Of a DNA stretch of 64,000 bases, positions 40,867-51,917 are shown piece by piece. The position numbers and the translations under genes are program-made. Every line of letters begins with the position of its first letter. The stretch's first letter is position 1. This DNA comes from Cupriavidus sp. MP-37. GTDB taxonomy: Bacteria; Pseudomonadota; Gammaproteobacteria; Burkholderiales; Burkholderiaceae. The stretch is taken from positions 891,001-955,000 of the forward strand of contig NZ_CP085344.1 in assembly GCF_020618415.1 (NCBI RefSeq), read 5' to 3'. Under the pieces are notes generated by a model. The model was not told the DNA's origin, did no database searches, and saw nothing but the letters and a program-made list of their open reading frames with translations.

Positions 40867-41081
40867 GCTGGTTTTCTCCCCTCTCCCGCTCGCGGGAGAG
40901 GGGCGGGGGTGAGGGCCGGCGCTGGCAGCGGCGACCAGGTTCCAAATATCCTCCCGGCCTGTCGTGCCGCGCGATAATGCATGGCCGTCCCGCTGTTTTC
41001 CCCTGACGATTTCTCGTGGTAGCAAGCATCCAGCCCCCGCCCTCACCCCTGGCCCCTCTCCCGCTCGCGGGAGAGGGGAGC
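40867..41081. repeat. Inverted pair of REP-like elements, second copy inside the pabB frame
   Basis: Element one at about 40867-40928 shares a nearly identical block with the element at 21378 (CTGGTTTTCTCCCCTCTCCC then GCGGGAGAGGGG). Element two, inverted, at about 41033-41081 (core CTCTCCCGCTCGCGGGAGAG) lies within the 5' part of the pabB reading frame. Confidence 0.8.
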
Positions 41082-42944
41082 ACGCCCGCAGCGCGTGGGG
41101 ACGTCTTCGTCCTGCTCGACGACGCCACGGCCCCGGCGGCGCAAGCCGCATCCCGCCTCTACACCGGCTTCCTCCACGAAGACATCCTGCCCGCCGGCAG
41201 CGACATCGCCCGGCTCGACGCCATGCTCGCCGATGGCTGGCGCCGAGGCTGGCACGCAACCTTGTTCGCCCCCTACGAATTCGGCGGCGCGCTGGTCGAT
41301 GCCCCGGTGCATACCGGCACAGACATGCCGTTCCACGACGGCGCGCTGCGGCTGCTGTGGTTCCGTGAGCTGCAGCGGCTCGATGCCGCGGCGGTGGTGG
41401 CGTGGCTGCAATCCCATGCGGACCCGCAGCCGGCCGGCCTGATGCATATCGCTTCCGATACTTCCCGCACTGCCTTCGATGACGCCATCGCGCGTATCCA
41501 CCAGTGGATCGAAGCCGGCGACACCTACCAGGTCAACTACACCCAGCGCCTGCGCTGCGAAGCCTTCGGCGATCCCGTGGCACTGTACGCCGCGCTGCGT
41601 GCCTCGCAGCCGGTGCCTTATGGCGCGCTGGCCAGGCTGCCGGATGGCGCCATGGTGCTGTCGCTGTCGCCCGAGCTGTTCGTGCGCCACGACGGCCAGG
41701 GCCATCTGCTGACGCGGCCGATGAAGGGCACCGCGCCGCGCGCCGGCGATGCCGTGCGCGACGCGCAGGCCGCCGCCGCGCTGGCCGCCGATGCCAAGAA
41801 CCGCGCCGAGAACGTGATGATCGTCGACCTGCTGCGCAACGACCTGGGCCGCATTGCGCAGCCGGGCAGCGTGGCGGTGCCGGAGCGCTTTGCGGTGCAG
41901 CCGTTCGGCGCGGTGCTGCAGATGACCTCGACCGTGACGGCGACGGCGCGGCCCGGCACCGGCTTCGGCGCGCTGATGGCGGCGCTGTTCCCGTGCGGCT
42001 CGATCACCGGCGCGCCCAAGCGACGCACCATGCAGATCATTGCCGAACTCGAGCGCGCGCCGCGCGGCCTGTACACCGGCGCGATCGGCTGGATCGAAGC
42101 GCCGTCCGGCGCGGCCATGGCCGGCCCGTTTGCGCTGTCGGTGGCGATCCGCACGCTGGTGCTGGCGCCGCCCGCGGCCAGCGCGCTGCGCGCCGGCGAG
42201 ATGGGGGTGGGCGGCGGCATCGTCCATGACAGCGTGGCGGCGCAGGAATTCGCCGAATGCGGCTGGAAGGCACGCTTCCTGACCCGCCACGATCCGGGCT
42301 TCACGCTGTTCGAGACCGTGCGCGTGCAAGACGGCGCGTGCCCGCACCTGGCCCGGCACCTTGCGCGCATCGGGGCATCGGCACAGGCGTTCGGCTTTGC
42401 CTTCGACGCCGATGCCGCGCGCGACGCCGTGGCCGCGCAGGCGGCACAACTCGGTGCCGGCACCTGGCGCCTGCGCCTCAGCGTCGACAAGTCCGGCGCG
42501 CTGGCGTTTGCCAGCGGCGCGCTGGCGCCGTTGCCGGCGGGACCGGTCGGCGTCGGCATCGCGCCGGACCCGCTGCCGCTTGCCGACCCGCTGCGCCGCC
42601 ACAAGACCAGCGCGCGCGCGGTCTTCGACGCGGGCTGGCAGGCCGCCGAGCGCGCCGGCGGCTTCGACCGGCTGTTCTTCAACACCCGCGGCGAACTGCT
42701 CGAGGGCGGGCGCACCTCCGTGTTCGTGCGCATCGGTGGCCGCTGGCTGACGCCGCCGCTGTCGGCCGATATCCTGCCGGGCGTGATGCGGGCGGTGGTG
42801 CTGGAAACAGGCGGCGCGGCGCTGGGCGCGCCGGGCGAGCCGGTCGAAGAAGCGGTGATCACGCGCGCGATGCTGGCGCGTGCCGAGGCCATCGTGCTGG
42901 TCAACGCCTTGCGCGGCGTGATGCCGGCGACGTTGACGGCCTGA
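41016..42944 (+). CDS. pabB: Bifunctional aminodeoxychorismate synthase component I / 4-amino-4-deoxychorismate lyase
   Basis: 642-aa fusion making p-aminobenzoate for folate. Residues ~25-395 are the PabB chorismate-binding domain (YQVNYTQRLRCE, LLTRPMKGTAPR, MIVDLLRNDLGRIA, PCGSITGAPKRRTMQII, GGGIVHDS). Residues ~425-642 are a PabC-type PLP lyase with the lysine in RRHKTSARAVFDAG and NTRGELLEGGRTSVFV. The PabA glutaminase partner is not here. The only early in-frame start is GTG 41016, which makes residues ~6-20 repeat-derived; a shorter protein starting later cannot be excluded, but the next ATG (41222) would remove conserved sequence. Confidence 0.94.
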   Translation: MVASIQPPPSPLAPLPLAGEGSTPAARGDVFVLLDDATAPAAQAASRLYTGFLHEDILPAGSDIARLDAMLADGWRRGWHATLFAPYEFGGALVDAPVHTGTDMPFHDGALRLLWFRELQRLDAAAVVAWLQSHADPQPAGLMHIASDTSRTAFDDAIARIHQWIEAGDTYQVNYTQRLRCEAFGDPVALYAALRASQPVPYGALARLPDGAMVLSLSPELFVRHDGQGHLLTRPMKGTAPRAGDAVRDAQAAAALAADAKNRAENVMIVDLLRNDLGRIAQPGSVAVPERFAVQPFGAVLQMTSTVTATARPGTGFGALMAALFPCGSITGAPKRRTMQIIAELERAPRGLYTGAIGWIEAPSGAAMAGPFALSVAIRTLVLAPPAASALRAGEMGVGGGIVHDSVAAQEFAECGWKARFLTRHDPGFTLFETVRVQDGACPHLARHLARIGASAQAFGFAFDADAARDAVAAQAAQLGAGTWRLRLSVDKSGALAFASGALAPLPAGPVGVGIAPDPLPLADPLRRHKTSARAVFDAGWQAAERAGGFDRLFFNTRGELLEGGRTSVFVRIGGRWLTPPLSADILPGVMRAVVLETGGAALGAPGEPVEEAVITRAMLARAEAIVLVNALRGVMPATLTA

Positions 42945-42952
42945 GCCGCTGG

Positions 42953-43656
<704 letters not shown>

Positions 43657-43660
<4 letters not shown>

Positions 43661-44355
43661 CGGCGAAAGCCTCCGGCACCCTGCAGCCAGGCCATGCCGA
43701 TATTGACCAGCAACGCCAGCGCCACCAGCACCAGGCCCAGCGCAATGCCCTGCGCGAACTCGCCCTTGCTGGTTTCCAGCGCGATCGCCGTGGTGATGGT
43801 GCGGGTCGAGCCCTCGATATTGCCGCCGATCATCAGCGCCGAGCCCACTTCGGCAATCACCCGGCCGAAGCCGGCGACCACCGCCGCCATCAGCCCGAAG
43901 CGCAGCTCGCGGATCACGGTCAGGAAGGTGCGCCAGCGGCCGGCGCCCAGCACCCAGGCGGTTTCGCGCAGGCGCACGTCGGCACCCTGCAGCGTCGACA
44001 GCGCAAAGGCCAGCACCACCGGGAAGCCGATCACGGCCTGCCCCAGCACCATGCCCGAAGGAGTAAACAGCAAATGCAGGCTGCCCAGCGGCCCCTGGCG
44101 CGTCAGCAGCAGGTAGAGGATCAGGCCGACCAGCACGGTCGGGAACGACAGGAAGGCCTGCGCCACCACCACCACCGCGCGCCGGCCCGGGAACTGCCGC
44201 GTGGCGATCAGCCAGGCCGCGGCGATGGCCGGCACGGTGGCGATCGCCAAACCCAGCACCGCCACCACCAGCGAGGTCCAGACGATGAACCACAGCCCGG
44301 GGTCGCCGCTGGCCAGCAGGCGGAAGGCGTCGGCGGTGGCGGTGCCGATCTCCAC
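43657..44355 (-). CDS. tupB: Tungstate-type ABC transporter permease
   Basis: 232-aa permease with five to six membrane helices and the EAA-type loop (ETAWVLGAGRWRTFLTVIRE, then GFGRVIAEVGSALMIGGNIEGSTRTITTAI), which matches the TupB/WtpB group. No substrate-binding protein gene (tupA) is adjacent; upstream, 4 bp away, is panB. The start at 44355 falls in this narrow gap, suggesting co-transcription with panB. Confidence 0.87.
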
Positions 44356-44359
44356 CGCG

Positions 44360-45181
44360 TCAGGCGGAGAAGGTGTGCTCGACGGCGGGGAAACTGCCGT
44401 CCTTGACGGCGGCCACGTAGGCGCGCACCGCGGCCTCGATCGACGGCTGGCCGTCCATGAAGTTGCGCACGAACTTGGCCTTGCGGCCCGGGTAGATGTT
44501 GAGCATGTCCTGCAGCACCAGCACCTGGCCCGAGCAGTCGGCGCCGGCGCCGATGCCGATGGTGGGCACCGCCAGCGATTGCGTGATCTCGCCGGCCAGC
44601 GCGGCGGGCACCGCTTCCATCAGCACCACCTGGGCACCGGCGGCCTGCAGCGCCAGCGCGTCGCGCCTGAGCTGGGCCGCGCCGGCATCGGTCTTGCCCT
44701 GCACCTTGAAGCCGCCCAGCGCGTGCACCGACTGCGGCGTCAGGCCGATATGCGCGCACACCGGGATGCTGCGCTCGACCAGGAATTTCACGATCGGCGC
44801 GAGCCAGTCGCCGCCTTCGAGCTTGACCATCTGCGCGCCCGCCTTCATCAGCGTGACGGCGCTGGCAAACGCGGCTTCCGGGGTCGGATAAGTGCCGAAC
44901 GGCAGGTCCGTCAGCAGCAGCGCGGTCTGGTTGCCGCGCGCCGCGCATTCGGTGTGGTAGGCCATCTGTTCCAGCGTGACCGGCAGCGTGGTCTGCTGGC
45001 CCTGCATCACATTGCCCAGCGAGTCGCCCACCAGGATCATCTCGACGCCGCAGTAGTCGAGCAGCGCGGCAAAGCTCGAGTCGTAAGCGGTCAGCATGGC
45101 GATTTTCTCGCCGGCGTCACGCATCGCCTGCAGTTTGGGAATCGTGATGGTCTTGCGGGAGGGATCGAGGAGGTAGCTCAT
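44360..45181 (-). CDS. panB: 3-methyl-2-oxobutanoate hydroxymethyltransferase
   Basis: 273-aa enzyme of pantothenate synthesis that adds a hydroxymethyl group from methylene-tetrahydrofolate to ketoisovalerate. Motifs [57 protein letters not shown] and [20 protein letters not shown] are intact. MSYLLDP at 45181 is the likely start; the open frame before it is not family-like. panC is not adjacent. Confidence 0.96.
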   Translation of the reverse strand: MSYLLDPSRKTITIPKLQAMRDAGEKIAMLTAYDSSFAALLDYCGVEMILVGDSLGNVMQGQQTTLPVTLEQMAYHTECAARGNQTALLLTDLPFGTYPTPEAAFASAVTLMKAGAQMVKLEGGDWLAPIVKFLVERSIPVCAHIGLTPQSVHALGGFKVQGKTDAGAAQLRRDALALQAAGAQVVLMEAVPAALAGEITQSLAVPTIGIGAGADCSGQVLVLQDMLNIYPGRKAKFVRNFMDGQPSIEAAVRAYVAAVKDGSFPAVEHTFSA

Positions 45182-45294
45182 GGCAGTGCCCGTGTAGGAC
45201 GGCCTTGCCGGTGCCGGGAGGGCGGCCCGCACGGCAACGACAGCCGTCGTTATTGTGTTGTGTCTGGCAGGCGAGGGTGCTTCGGGGGTGCCTG

Positions 45295-45936
45295 TCAGGG
45301 CGCGGCGAGATTGAGAAAGGCCTTGCGGCCGCGCATGTTTTCGATGCGCGACAGTAGTGTACGGAAATCGTCGTCATTGTCCACCGGATTGAAGTGGGCG
45401 GTGTCGACCACCAGCACCGGGGCCTCGTCGTAGCGGTGGAACAGTTCGCCATAGGCGCCGGCCAGGCGCTGCAGGTAGTGCTCGTCGATGCCGGCCTCGC
45501 CCGGCTCGCCGCGGCGCACGATGCGCTCGCGCAGCAGCGACGGCGTCGCCTGCAGCACGATCACCAGGTCGGCGCGTTGCGGCGGCAGCGCCAGCCGCGC
45601 GGCAATGGCGTCGTAGAGGGCCAGTTCGTCCTCGGACAGGGTCAGCGCGGCGTGCAGGCGGTCTTTGGCGATCAGGAAGTTGCTGACCATGCGCTGGCCG
45701 GCGGCGACGCCCGCCTGCCACTGCTGCAGCTGCACCGCGCGCTGGGTCAGGCACCACAGCTGCAGCGCCAGCGCATGGCGCGCGGGGTCGCGGTAGAACG
45801 GCTCGAGGAAGGGGCTGCGGCGGGCGTTGTCGGGCAGCTCCTGGGCCTGCAGCGTGCGCGCCAGGCGCTGCGCCAGCGAGGTCTTGCCCGATCCGACGGG
45901 GCCTTCGACGACAATGCGGCGCAGGTGATCGAGCAT
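45295..45936 (-). CDS. Deoxynucleoside kinase family protein
   Basis: 213-aa kinase of the dGK/dCK-like family. P-loop [11 protein letters not shown] at the N-terminus, the conserved arginine region [14 protein letters not shown] and the lid [14 protein letters not shown] are visible. It probably phosphorylates deoxynucleosides with ATP; specificity is not readable. It lies between folK (67 bp) and panB (113 bp) on the same strand, an association common in this order. Confidence 0.9.
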   Translation of the reverse strand: MLDHLRRIVVEGPVGSGKTSLAQRLARTLQAQELPDNARRSPFLEPFYRDPARHALALQLWCLTQRAVQLQQWQAGVAAGQRMVSNFLIAKDRLHAALTLSEDELALYDAIAARLALPPQRADLVIVLQATPSLLRERIVRRGEPGEAGIDEHYLQRLAGAYGELFHRYDEAPVLVVDTAHFNPVDNDDDFRTLLSRIENMRGRKAFLNLAAP

Positions 45937-46003
45937 GGCGCTGCGGGCCTCAGTGTGGGCTCAGTGTGGGAAATGGCAGCGCCGCGGGCGCCGCCGGGCG
46001 GGT

Positions 46004-46543
46004 TCAGCCGGGCGTGCCGCCATGGTCCGGCTCGCCGGCCGCGGCCTGCATGCGCAGGCACTTGCAGGTGGAGACCTTCTCGATGCGCTGCGCGCCCACG
46101 CCGGCCAGGTAGTCGGCGGCGCGGCCGCGCCCCGGGATCGCCAGCGCGGCGTCCAGCTCCAGCAGCGGCACCAGCGTGAAGGCGCGCTCGGTCAGGCGCG
46201 GGTGCGGCACGGTCAGGTGCTCGTGGTCATGCTGTTCGTCGCCGAACAGCAGCAGGTCCAGGTCGAGCGTGCGCGGCGCGTTGCGGAACGGGCGCTCGCG
46301 GCCGAACTGGTCTTCGATGTGGTGGCAGATGCGCAGCAGCTGCGACGCGGTGAACGAGGTCTGCACCTTGACCACGGCGTTGTAGTAGTCGTCGCCGCCG
46401 GCATCGACTGGCGCGGTGCGATAGAGCGAGGAGCGCGCCAGCACCGTGATGCCGACCTGCTGGGCCAGGCACACGATGGCGTCCTTGATGGCCTGGCGCG
46501 CATCGCCAAGATTTGCGCCGATGCCGATGAAGGCGAGAGTCAT
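46004..46543 (-). CDS. folK: 6-hydroxymethyl-dihydropterin pyrophosphokinase
   Basis: 179-aa HPPK of folate synthesis. Family motifs FIGIGANLGDARQAI, SSLYRTAPVD, RPFRNAPRTLDLDLLLFGD and VPHPRLTERAFTLVPLLEL are present. The start codon follows directly on the pcnB stop (TAAATG), implying translational coupling. Confidence 0.96.
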   Translation of the reverse strand: MTLAFIGIGANLGDARQAIKDAIVCLAQQVGITVLARSSLYRTAPVDAGGDDYYNAVVKVQTSFTASQLLRICHHIEDQFGRERPFRNAPRTLDLDLLLFGDEQHDHEHLTVPHPRLTERAFTLVPLLELDAALAIPGRGRAADYLAGVGAQRIEKVSTCKCLRMQAAAGEPDHGGTPG

Positions 46544-48073
46544 TTACGTTTCCTCCGGCTGGCCGGGGCCGGCATGTGCTGCCTCGCCCGCGTCCGAGTC
46601 GCTCCGGGAAGAAACTTTATCCGATTTCCGCGGACCGCGCCGGCGGCGCTTCTTGCGCGCCGGGCCTTCGCCTTCCGCGCCCTGGGCTCCGCCCTGGCCG
46701 GCAGCCTGGCCACGCGCGCCACGCACCGCATCGATCAGGTCTTCGCGCTCATGCGGCTCGGCGTTCTGGAAATCGTTCCACCAGCCGGCCAGCTCTTCCG
46801 GCAGCTCGCCCGACTGGCAGCGCAGCACCAGGAAATCGTAGCCGGCGCGGAAGCGCGGCGACTCCAGCAGCCGGAATGGCATGCGGCCCACGCGCTTCTC
46901 GAAGCGCGGCTGCATGCCCCAGATATCGCGCATGTCGGTGACGAAGCGGCGCTGGATCGCGAGCTGGCCGGTCTGCTTTTCCAGCACCGTGTCCATGGCC
47001 GCGTTGAGCGCGGCGATGGCGTGCTCGCCCTCTTCGCGCAGCTGGTTCCAGCGCTGCAGCACGTGGTGCCACAGCAGCGCGGCGAACAGGAAGCCCGGCG
47101 ACACCGGCTTGCCGGCCTGCACGCGGCGGTCGGTGTTGTCCAGTGCCAGCTGCACGAAGCGCTGGCCCATGGGCTGCTCCAGCGCCACGTCCAGCAGCGG
47201 CAGCAGGCCCTTGTGCAGGCCCGCCTTGCGCAGCTCCTGCAGCGAGGCCCAGGCGTGGCCGGACATCAGCAGCTTGAGCATCTCGTCGAACAGCCGCGCG
47301 CTCGGCACGTTGTGGATCAGCTCGGCCAGGCCGGCGATCGGCAGGCGCGTGGCCTCGTCGATGTCGAAGCCGGTCTTGGCGGCGAAGCGCACCACCCGCA
47401 GCATCCGCACCGGATCTTCGCGGTAGCGCGTGGCCGGATCGCCGATCATGCGCAGCAGGCGCGCGCGGATGTCTTCCATGCCGTGATGGTAGTCATGCAC
47501 GGTCTGCGCGGCCGGGTCGTAGTACATCGCGTTGATGGTGAAGTCGCGGCGCTCCGCGTCTTCGGCCTGCGAGCCCCACACGTTGTCGCGCAGCACGCGG
47601 CCCGAGGCATCGATCGCATGGGTCTTGCTGTCGAGCTCGGCGCGCTTCAGGCGCCGGCCTTCGGGCAGGGTCTCGCTGGCGATGGCGTCGACCAGCGCGC
47701 GGAAGGTCGAGACCTCGATGATTTCCTGCTCGCGCCCGCCGTAGAAGGTCACGTGCACGATCTGGAAGCGCCGGCCGATGATGCGCGAGCGCCGGAACAG
47801 CGCCTGCACCTGCTCGGGCGTGGCGTTGGTGGCGACGTCGAAGTCCTTGGGCTTGATGCCGAGCAGCAGGTCGCGCACGGCGCCGCCGACGATGTAGGCC
47901 TGGTAGCCGGCCTGCTGCAGCGTCGAGGTGACCTTGACGGCATTGCGCGACAGCAGCGTGGGGTCGATCTGGTGCTCGTCGACGTTGACGATGCGCGGCG
48001 TGTGGGCGCGGCCGGTACGGCGCTGCCTGGGGCCGGGTTTGCCCAGCAGCCGGGTAATGAGCTTCTTGATCAC
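46544..48073 (-). CDS. pcnB: Poly(A) polymerase I
   Basis: About 509-aa nucleotidyltransferase that adds 3' poly(A) tails and promotes RNA decay. The catalytic core is VGGAVRDLLLGIKPKDFDVATNATPEQV (GG-x-VRD and DxD) followed by RRDFTINAMYYD and DPVRMLRVVRFAAKTGF. The C-terminal tail is Arg/Lys-rich (GPARKKRRRRGPRKSD), suited to RNA binding. I choose GTG 48073 (VIKKLITRLLG), one base beyond the stop of the HAD gene; a longer frame runs into that gene. Confidence 0.94.
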   Translation of the reverse strand: MIKKLITRLLGKPGPRQRRTGRAHTPRIVNVDEHQIDPTLLSRNAVKVTSTLQQAGYQAYIVGGAVRDLLLGIKPKDFDVATNATPEQVQALFRRSRIIGRRFQIVHVTFYGGREQEIIEVSTFRALVDAIASETLPEGRRLKRAELDSKTHAIDASGRVLRDNVWGSQAEDAERRDFTINAMYYDPAAQTVHDYHHGMEDIRARLLRMIGDPATRYREDPVRMLRVVRFAAKTGFDIDEATRLPIAGLAELIHNVPSARLFDEMLKLLMSGHAWASLQELRKAGLHKGLLPLLDVALEQPMGQRFVQLALDNTDRRVQAGKPVSPGFLFAALLWHHVLQRWNQLREEGEHAIAALNAAMDTVLEKQTGQLAIQRRFVTDMRDIWGMQPRFEKRVGRMPFRLLESPRFRAGYDFLVLRCQSGELPEELAGWWNDFQNAEPHEREDLIDAVRGARGQAAGQGGAQGAEGEGPARKKRRRRGPRKSDKVSSRSDSDAGEAAHAGPGQPEET

Positions 48074-48074
48074 G

Positions 48075-48749
48075 TCAGAACAGATCCATGATGCGCCAGC
48101 CGGCCGCGGCGGCGTGGTGGCGCAGGCGATCGTCCGGGTTGGTGGCAATCGGCTCGGAAACCTTTTCCAGCAGGGGCAGGTCGTTGGCCGAGTCGCTGTA
48201 GAAAGTGGTGGTCTCGAAGTTGTCCCAGCCCGCGCCCTGGGCCTTGAGCCAGGCTTCGACGCGGGTGATCTTGCCTTCGCGGAAGCTGGGCACGCCCTCG
48301 ACCTCGCCGGTGAACTGGCTCTCGGGCTTGCCGTCGACGGTGGCCGGCTCGGTCGCGATCAGGTGCTTGATGCCGAAGGCCGCGGCGATCGGCGCGGTGA
48401 CGAAGCTGTTGGTGGCGGTGACCACGGCGCACAGGTCGCCGGCCTCGAGGTGCTTGTAGACCAGCGCGCGCGCCTGCGGCGTGATCACCGGGTCGATCAC
48501 CTCGTGCATGAAGCGCACCCGCATGGCATCGAGCCGGTCGCGCGGGTTGGCCGCCAGCGGCGCCAGCGCAAAGCGCAGGAACGCCTGGATATCGAGCGTG
48601 CCGGCCTTGTAGTGGCCGTAGAACTCGTCGTTCTTCTGCCGGTAGATTACCTCGTCGACGACGCCCAGGCGGACCAGGAAGCGGCCCCATTCATGGTCGC
48701 TGTCGGTCGGGATCAGGGTGTGGTCGAGGTCAAAGAGTGCCAGATTCAT
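48075..48749 (-). CDS. HAD-IB family phosphatase (SerB-like)
   Basis: 224-aa haloacid dehalogenase-type phosphatase. Nucleophile motif LFDLDHTLIPTDSDHEW (Asp7, Asp9), motif II in VVTATNSFV, and motif IV FYSDSANDLPLLEKV. Subfamily IB members include phosphoserine phosphatase and imidazole glycerol-phosphate or lysophosphatidate-type phosphatases; the substrate is not decided. It sits between hda and pcnB. Confidence 0.9.
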   Translation of the reverse strand: MNLALFDLDHTLIPTDSDHEWGRFLVRLGVVDEVIYRQKNDEFYGHYKAGTLDIQAFLRFALAPLAANPRDRLDAMRVRFMHEVIDPVITPQARALVYKHLEAGDLCAVVTATNSFVTAPIAAAFGIKHLIATEPATVDGKPESQFTGEVEGVPSFREGKITRVEAWLKAQGAGWDNFETTTFYSDSANDLPLLEKVSEPIATNPDDRLRHHAAAAGWRIMDLF

Positions 48750-48812
48750 GGGCGGCGATTTTACCTGAAGGCAGGATGGGGGTAGGGGAGCATGCGGTGC
48801 CGGGGCCGTCGC

Positions 48813-49520
48813 CTAGTCCCGGAATTCGGCGAACATCTCGCGCAGCAGCGGCAGCGTGACCGGCCGCTTGCGCTCGAGCGAATAGGTGTCGAGCGCGTCC
48901 AGCAGCGCCATCAGGCTGGGCATGTCGCGGTAATGCCGCGTCACCAGCCAGTGCGTGATCTCGGGCGACAGCTGCAAGCCGCGCTCGCGTGCCGCATGGA
49001 GCACCGCGGCCTTCTTGTCGTCGTCGGACAACGGCGCCACCTGGTACACCAGGCCCCAGCCCAGGCGAGTGCGCAGGTCTTCGCGCACCGGCATCGCGCG
49101 CGGCGCCAGCCCGCCCGCCACCACCAGCGCGGTGCGCCCGTGCGCGCGCACCTCGTTGTAGAGCGAGAACACCGCGATCTGGCGCGCCTCGTCGAGCAGC
49201 TCGACGTCATCGACGGTGTAGAGCTGGCACCAGGGGTCGAACAGGAAATCGGACAGCGGGTGGTGCGGGCTCAGGTAGCGGCAGCGGATGCCATGTTGCG
49301 GCCCGGCCTCGCACACCGCGTGCAGCAGATGGGTGCGGCCGCAGCCGACCTCGCCCCACAGGTAGATCAGGCGGTCGCTGGCGTGCTCCTGCGCCAGCGC
49401 GGGCGGCAGCTCGCGCAGCCGCTGCACCGCCTCGCGGTTGGACGCCACCACGAAATTCTCGAAGGTCGAAGGCGGCGGGCTGCCCAGCTCGAGCGACAGT
49501 TGCTTGGGACGCGGGGACAT
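48813..49520 (-). CDS. hda: DnaA regulatory inactivator Hda
   Basis: 235-aa AAA+ protein that with the loaded clamp triggers ATP hydrolysis by DnaA and stops re-initiation. The N-terminal clamp-binding motif is KQLSLELG. The P-loop reads WGEVGCGRTHLLHAV, with arginine in place of lysine as usual for Hda, and TVDDVELLDE is Walker B. The C-terminal DnaA-type DNA-binding domain is absent, as expected. It is upstream of the HAD gene and downstream of the permease gene. Confidence 0.94.
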   Translation of the reverse strand: MSPRPKQLSLELGSPPPSTFENFVVASNREAVQRLRELPPALAQEHASDRLIYLWGEVGCGRTHLLHAVCEAGPQHGIRCRYLSPHHPLSDFLFDPWCQLYTVDDVELLDEARQIAVFSLYNEVRAHGRTALVVAGGLAPRAMPVREDLRTRLGWGLVYQVAPLSDDDKKAAVLHAARERGLQLSPEITHWLVTRHYRDMPSLMALLDALDTYSLERKRPVTLPLLREMFAEFRD

Positions 49521-49583
49521 GACGGTTGGCTAACTTCGGCTAGATTCGTGGAGCGGGCAGCAGCGGTCAGCGGACAGCAGCCG

Positions 49584-50654
49584 TTATTTTCGATAGAGAT
49601 CGCTGGCCAGGTAAACCCGCCGCAGCTGGCGTGCCCCCACCAGCAGCACGGCGCAGGTCGGCAGCGCCAGCAGCACGCCGAAGAAGCCGAACAGCTGGCC
49701 GAAGGCGAGCAGCGCGAAGATCACCACCAGCGGGTGCAGGCCGATGCGCTCGCCGACCAGCCTCGGCGTCAGGTAGAAGCTCTCGATGAACTGGCCGAAG
49801 CCGTACACCACCGCCACCGCGGCCAGCCCGTACCAGTTGCCGAACTGCAGCAGCGCGGCCAGGATCGCCATCACCAGGCCGACGCCGAAGCCAATATACG
49901 GGATAAACACCGCCAGCCCGGTGAAGACCCCGACCGGCACGCCGATATCGAAGCCGGCGATGGTCAGCCCGATCGAGTAGATCGCCGCCAGGATCACCAT
50001 CACCAGGATCTGGCCGCGCAGGTATTGCGACAGCAGCGCGTCGGTCTCGTTGCTCAGCTCGCGCACCTTGGGCACCCAGCGGCGCGGCACCACGCCCTCG
50101 ATGCGGCGCATCACCATGTGCCAGTCCATCATCAGGTAGAACATGACGATGGGCACGATGAAGACGATGCCGGCCACCGTGATCAGCGCCGAACCCGACA
50201 TCTTGACGTAGTTCAGCAGCACCACCAGCAGGTCTTCCGGGCTGGCGGCGAAGCGGTCCGACAGCATGTTGCGCAGGCCGGGGAAGTCGAAGCGCACGCG
50301 CACGCCGAACTCGGCCAGGCGCGGCGACACCACCGAATTGAGCTTCTTCAGCAGGATCGGCAGCTGCTCGCGCACCTGCGGGATCTCGCGCTGGAGCACC
50401 GCGATCAGCAGCAGCACCAGCATCACGCAGACCACCGTCAGCAGCAGGATCATCAGCGACACGCCGATCGCGCGCGGCACGCGGCGGCGCTGCAGCCAGT
50501 CGACGCCGGGGTTCAGGATATAGGCGAAGATGAATGCGAACAGGAACGGCGTCAGCACCGGCGCCAGTGCGATGATGGCGGCGAACAGCGCCACGGCCAC
50601 GACGATCCACAGCAGGATGCGCTTGGCCTCTTGATTCAACAGCGGGGCATTCAT
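49584..50654 (-). CDS. AI-2E family (PerM-like) permease
   Basis: 356-aa membrane protein with about seven to eight hydrophobic segments (LLWIVVAVALFAAIIAL, VSLMILLLTVVCVMLVLLLIA, and the PYIGFGVGLVMAILAALL region). The family includes putative AI-2 exporters and Na+/H+ antiporters, so no substrate is named. It is divergent from purM, the classic purM-perM-hda neighbourhood of betaproteobacteria. Confidence 0.93.
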   Translation of the reverse strand: MNAPLLNQEAKRILLWIVVAVALFAAIIALAPVLTPFLFAFIFAYILNPGVDWLQRRRVPRAIGVSLMILLLTVVCVMLVLLLIAVLQREIPQVREQLPILLKKLNSVVSPRLAEFGVRVRFDFPGLRNMLSDRFAASPEDLLVVLLNYVKMSGSALITVAGIVFIVPIVMFYLMMDWHMVMRRIEGVVPRRWVPKVRELSNETDALLSQYLRGQILVMVILAAIYSIGLTIAGFDIGVPVGVFTGLAVFIPYIGFGVGLVMAILAALLQFGNWYGLAAVAVVYGFGQFIESFYLTPRLVGERIGLHPLVVIFALLAFGQLFGFFGVLLALPTCAVLLVGARQLRRVYLASDLYRK

Positions 50655-50845
50655 CAAGGGTTGGGGAGGGGCGGCAGCGCGGTTTGCGGCGCGATCTCGC
50701 CGGAAACTGGAAGCGGGGGGCCTCTATCCGTTAAAATTGCGATTCTACTGGACTCGCGCCCGCCTTCCGATGCCACGCGCCGGAAGCGACGGTGGCCCGA
50801 GCGCCGAATTCCTCACTTTATTTCCTCCAGGACAAGCAGGTTCCC

Positions 50846-51898
50846 ATGAGCGCATCCCCGACCGCCGGCCAGGCAGGCCTTTCCTACCGCGACGCCGGTG
50901 TTGACATCGATGCCGGCGACGCGCTGGTCGACCGTATCAAGCCGTTCGCCAAGCGCACCATGCGCGAGGGCGTGATGGCGGGCATCGGCGGGTTCGGTGC
51001 GCTGTTCGAGCTGTCGAAGAAATACCAGGAGCCGGTGCTGGTGTCGGGCACCGATGGCGTGGGCACCAAGCTCAAGCTGGCGTTCCAGCTGAACCGCCAT
51101 GACACCGTCGGCCAGGACCTGGTCGCCATGAGCGTCAACGACATCCTGGTGCAGGGCGCCGAGCCGCTGTTCTTCCTCGACTACTTCGCCTGCGGCAAGC
51201 TCGACGTCGACACCGCCGCCACCGTGATCCAGGGCATCGCCCGCGGCTGCGAACTGGCCGGCTGCGCGCTGATCGGCGGCGAAACCGCCGAAATGCCGAG
51301 CATGTACCCGGACGGCGAATACGACCTGGCCGGCTTCGCCGTCGGCGCGGTCGAAAAGAAGAAGATCATCGACGGCAGCACCATCGCCCCGGGCGACGTG
51401 GTGCTGGGCCTGGCCTCGTCGGGCGCGCATTCCAACGGCTACTCGCTGGTGCGCAAGATCATCGAGGTGGCCAAACCGGACCTGAACGCCGACTTCCACG
51501 GCCAGCGCCTGCAGGACGCGATCATGGCGCCCACCCGGATCTACGTGAAGCCGCTGCTGTCGCTGATCGAAACGCTGCCGGTCAAGGGCATGGCCCACAT
51601 CACCGGCGGTGGCCTGACCGAGAACGTGCCGCGCGTGCTGGCGCAGGACGTCACCGCGGTGCTGCAGCGCGATGCCTGGACCCTGCCGCCGCTGTTCCAG
51701 TGGCTGCAGGCGCAGGGCCGCGTCGCCGACGACGAGATGCACCGTGTCTTCAACTGCGGCATCGGCATGGTCGTGATCGTCGCCAAGGAAGACGCCGAAC
51801 GCGCCATCCGCCACCTGCAGGCCGCCGGCGAAGCCGTGTGGCAGATCGGTGAGATCCGCGAGCGGGCCGAGGGCGAGGCCCAGACCATCGTGGCCTGA
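50846..51898 (+). CDS. purM: Phosphoribosylformylglycinamidine cyclo-ligase
   Basis: 350-aa AIR synthetase of purine synthesis. Motifs [70 protein letters not shown] and [17 protein letters not shown] are typical. The start at 50846 follows CAGGTTCCC and gives the family N-terminus. It stands alone and ends at a strong terminator. Confidence 0.97.
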   Translation: MSASPTAGQAGLSYRDAGVDIDAGDALVDRIKPFAKRTMREGVMAGIGGFGALFELSKKYQEPVLVSGTDGVGTKLKLAFQLNRHDTVGQDLVAMSVNDILVQGAEPLFFLDYFACGKLDVDTAATVIQGIARGCELAGCALIGGETAEMPSMYPDGEYDLAGFAVGAVEKKKIIDGSTIAPGDVVLGLASSGAHSNGYSLVRKIIEVAKPDLNADFHGQRLQDAIMAPTRIYVKPLLSLIETLPVKGMAHITGGGLTENVPRVLAQDVTAVLQRDAWTLPPLFQWLQAQGRVADDEMHRVFNCGIGMVVIVAKEDAERAIRHLQAAGEAVWQIGEIRERAEGEAQTIVA

Positions 51899-51917
51899 CG
51901 CGACCCCGGCTTCCATA

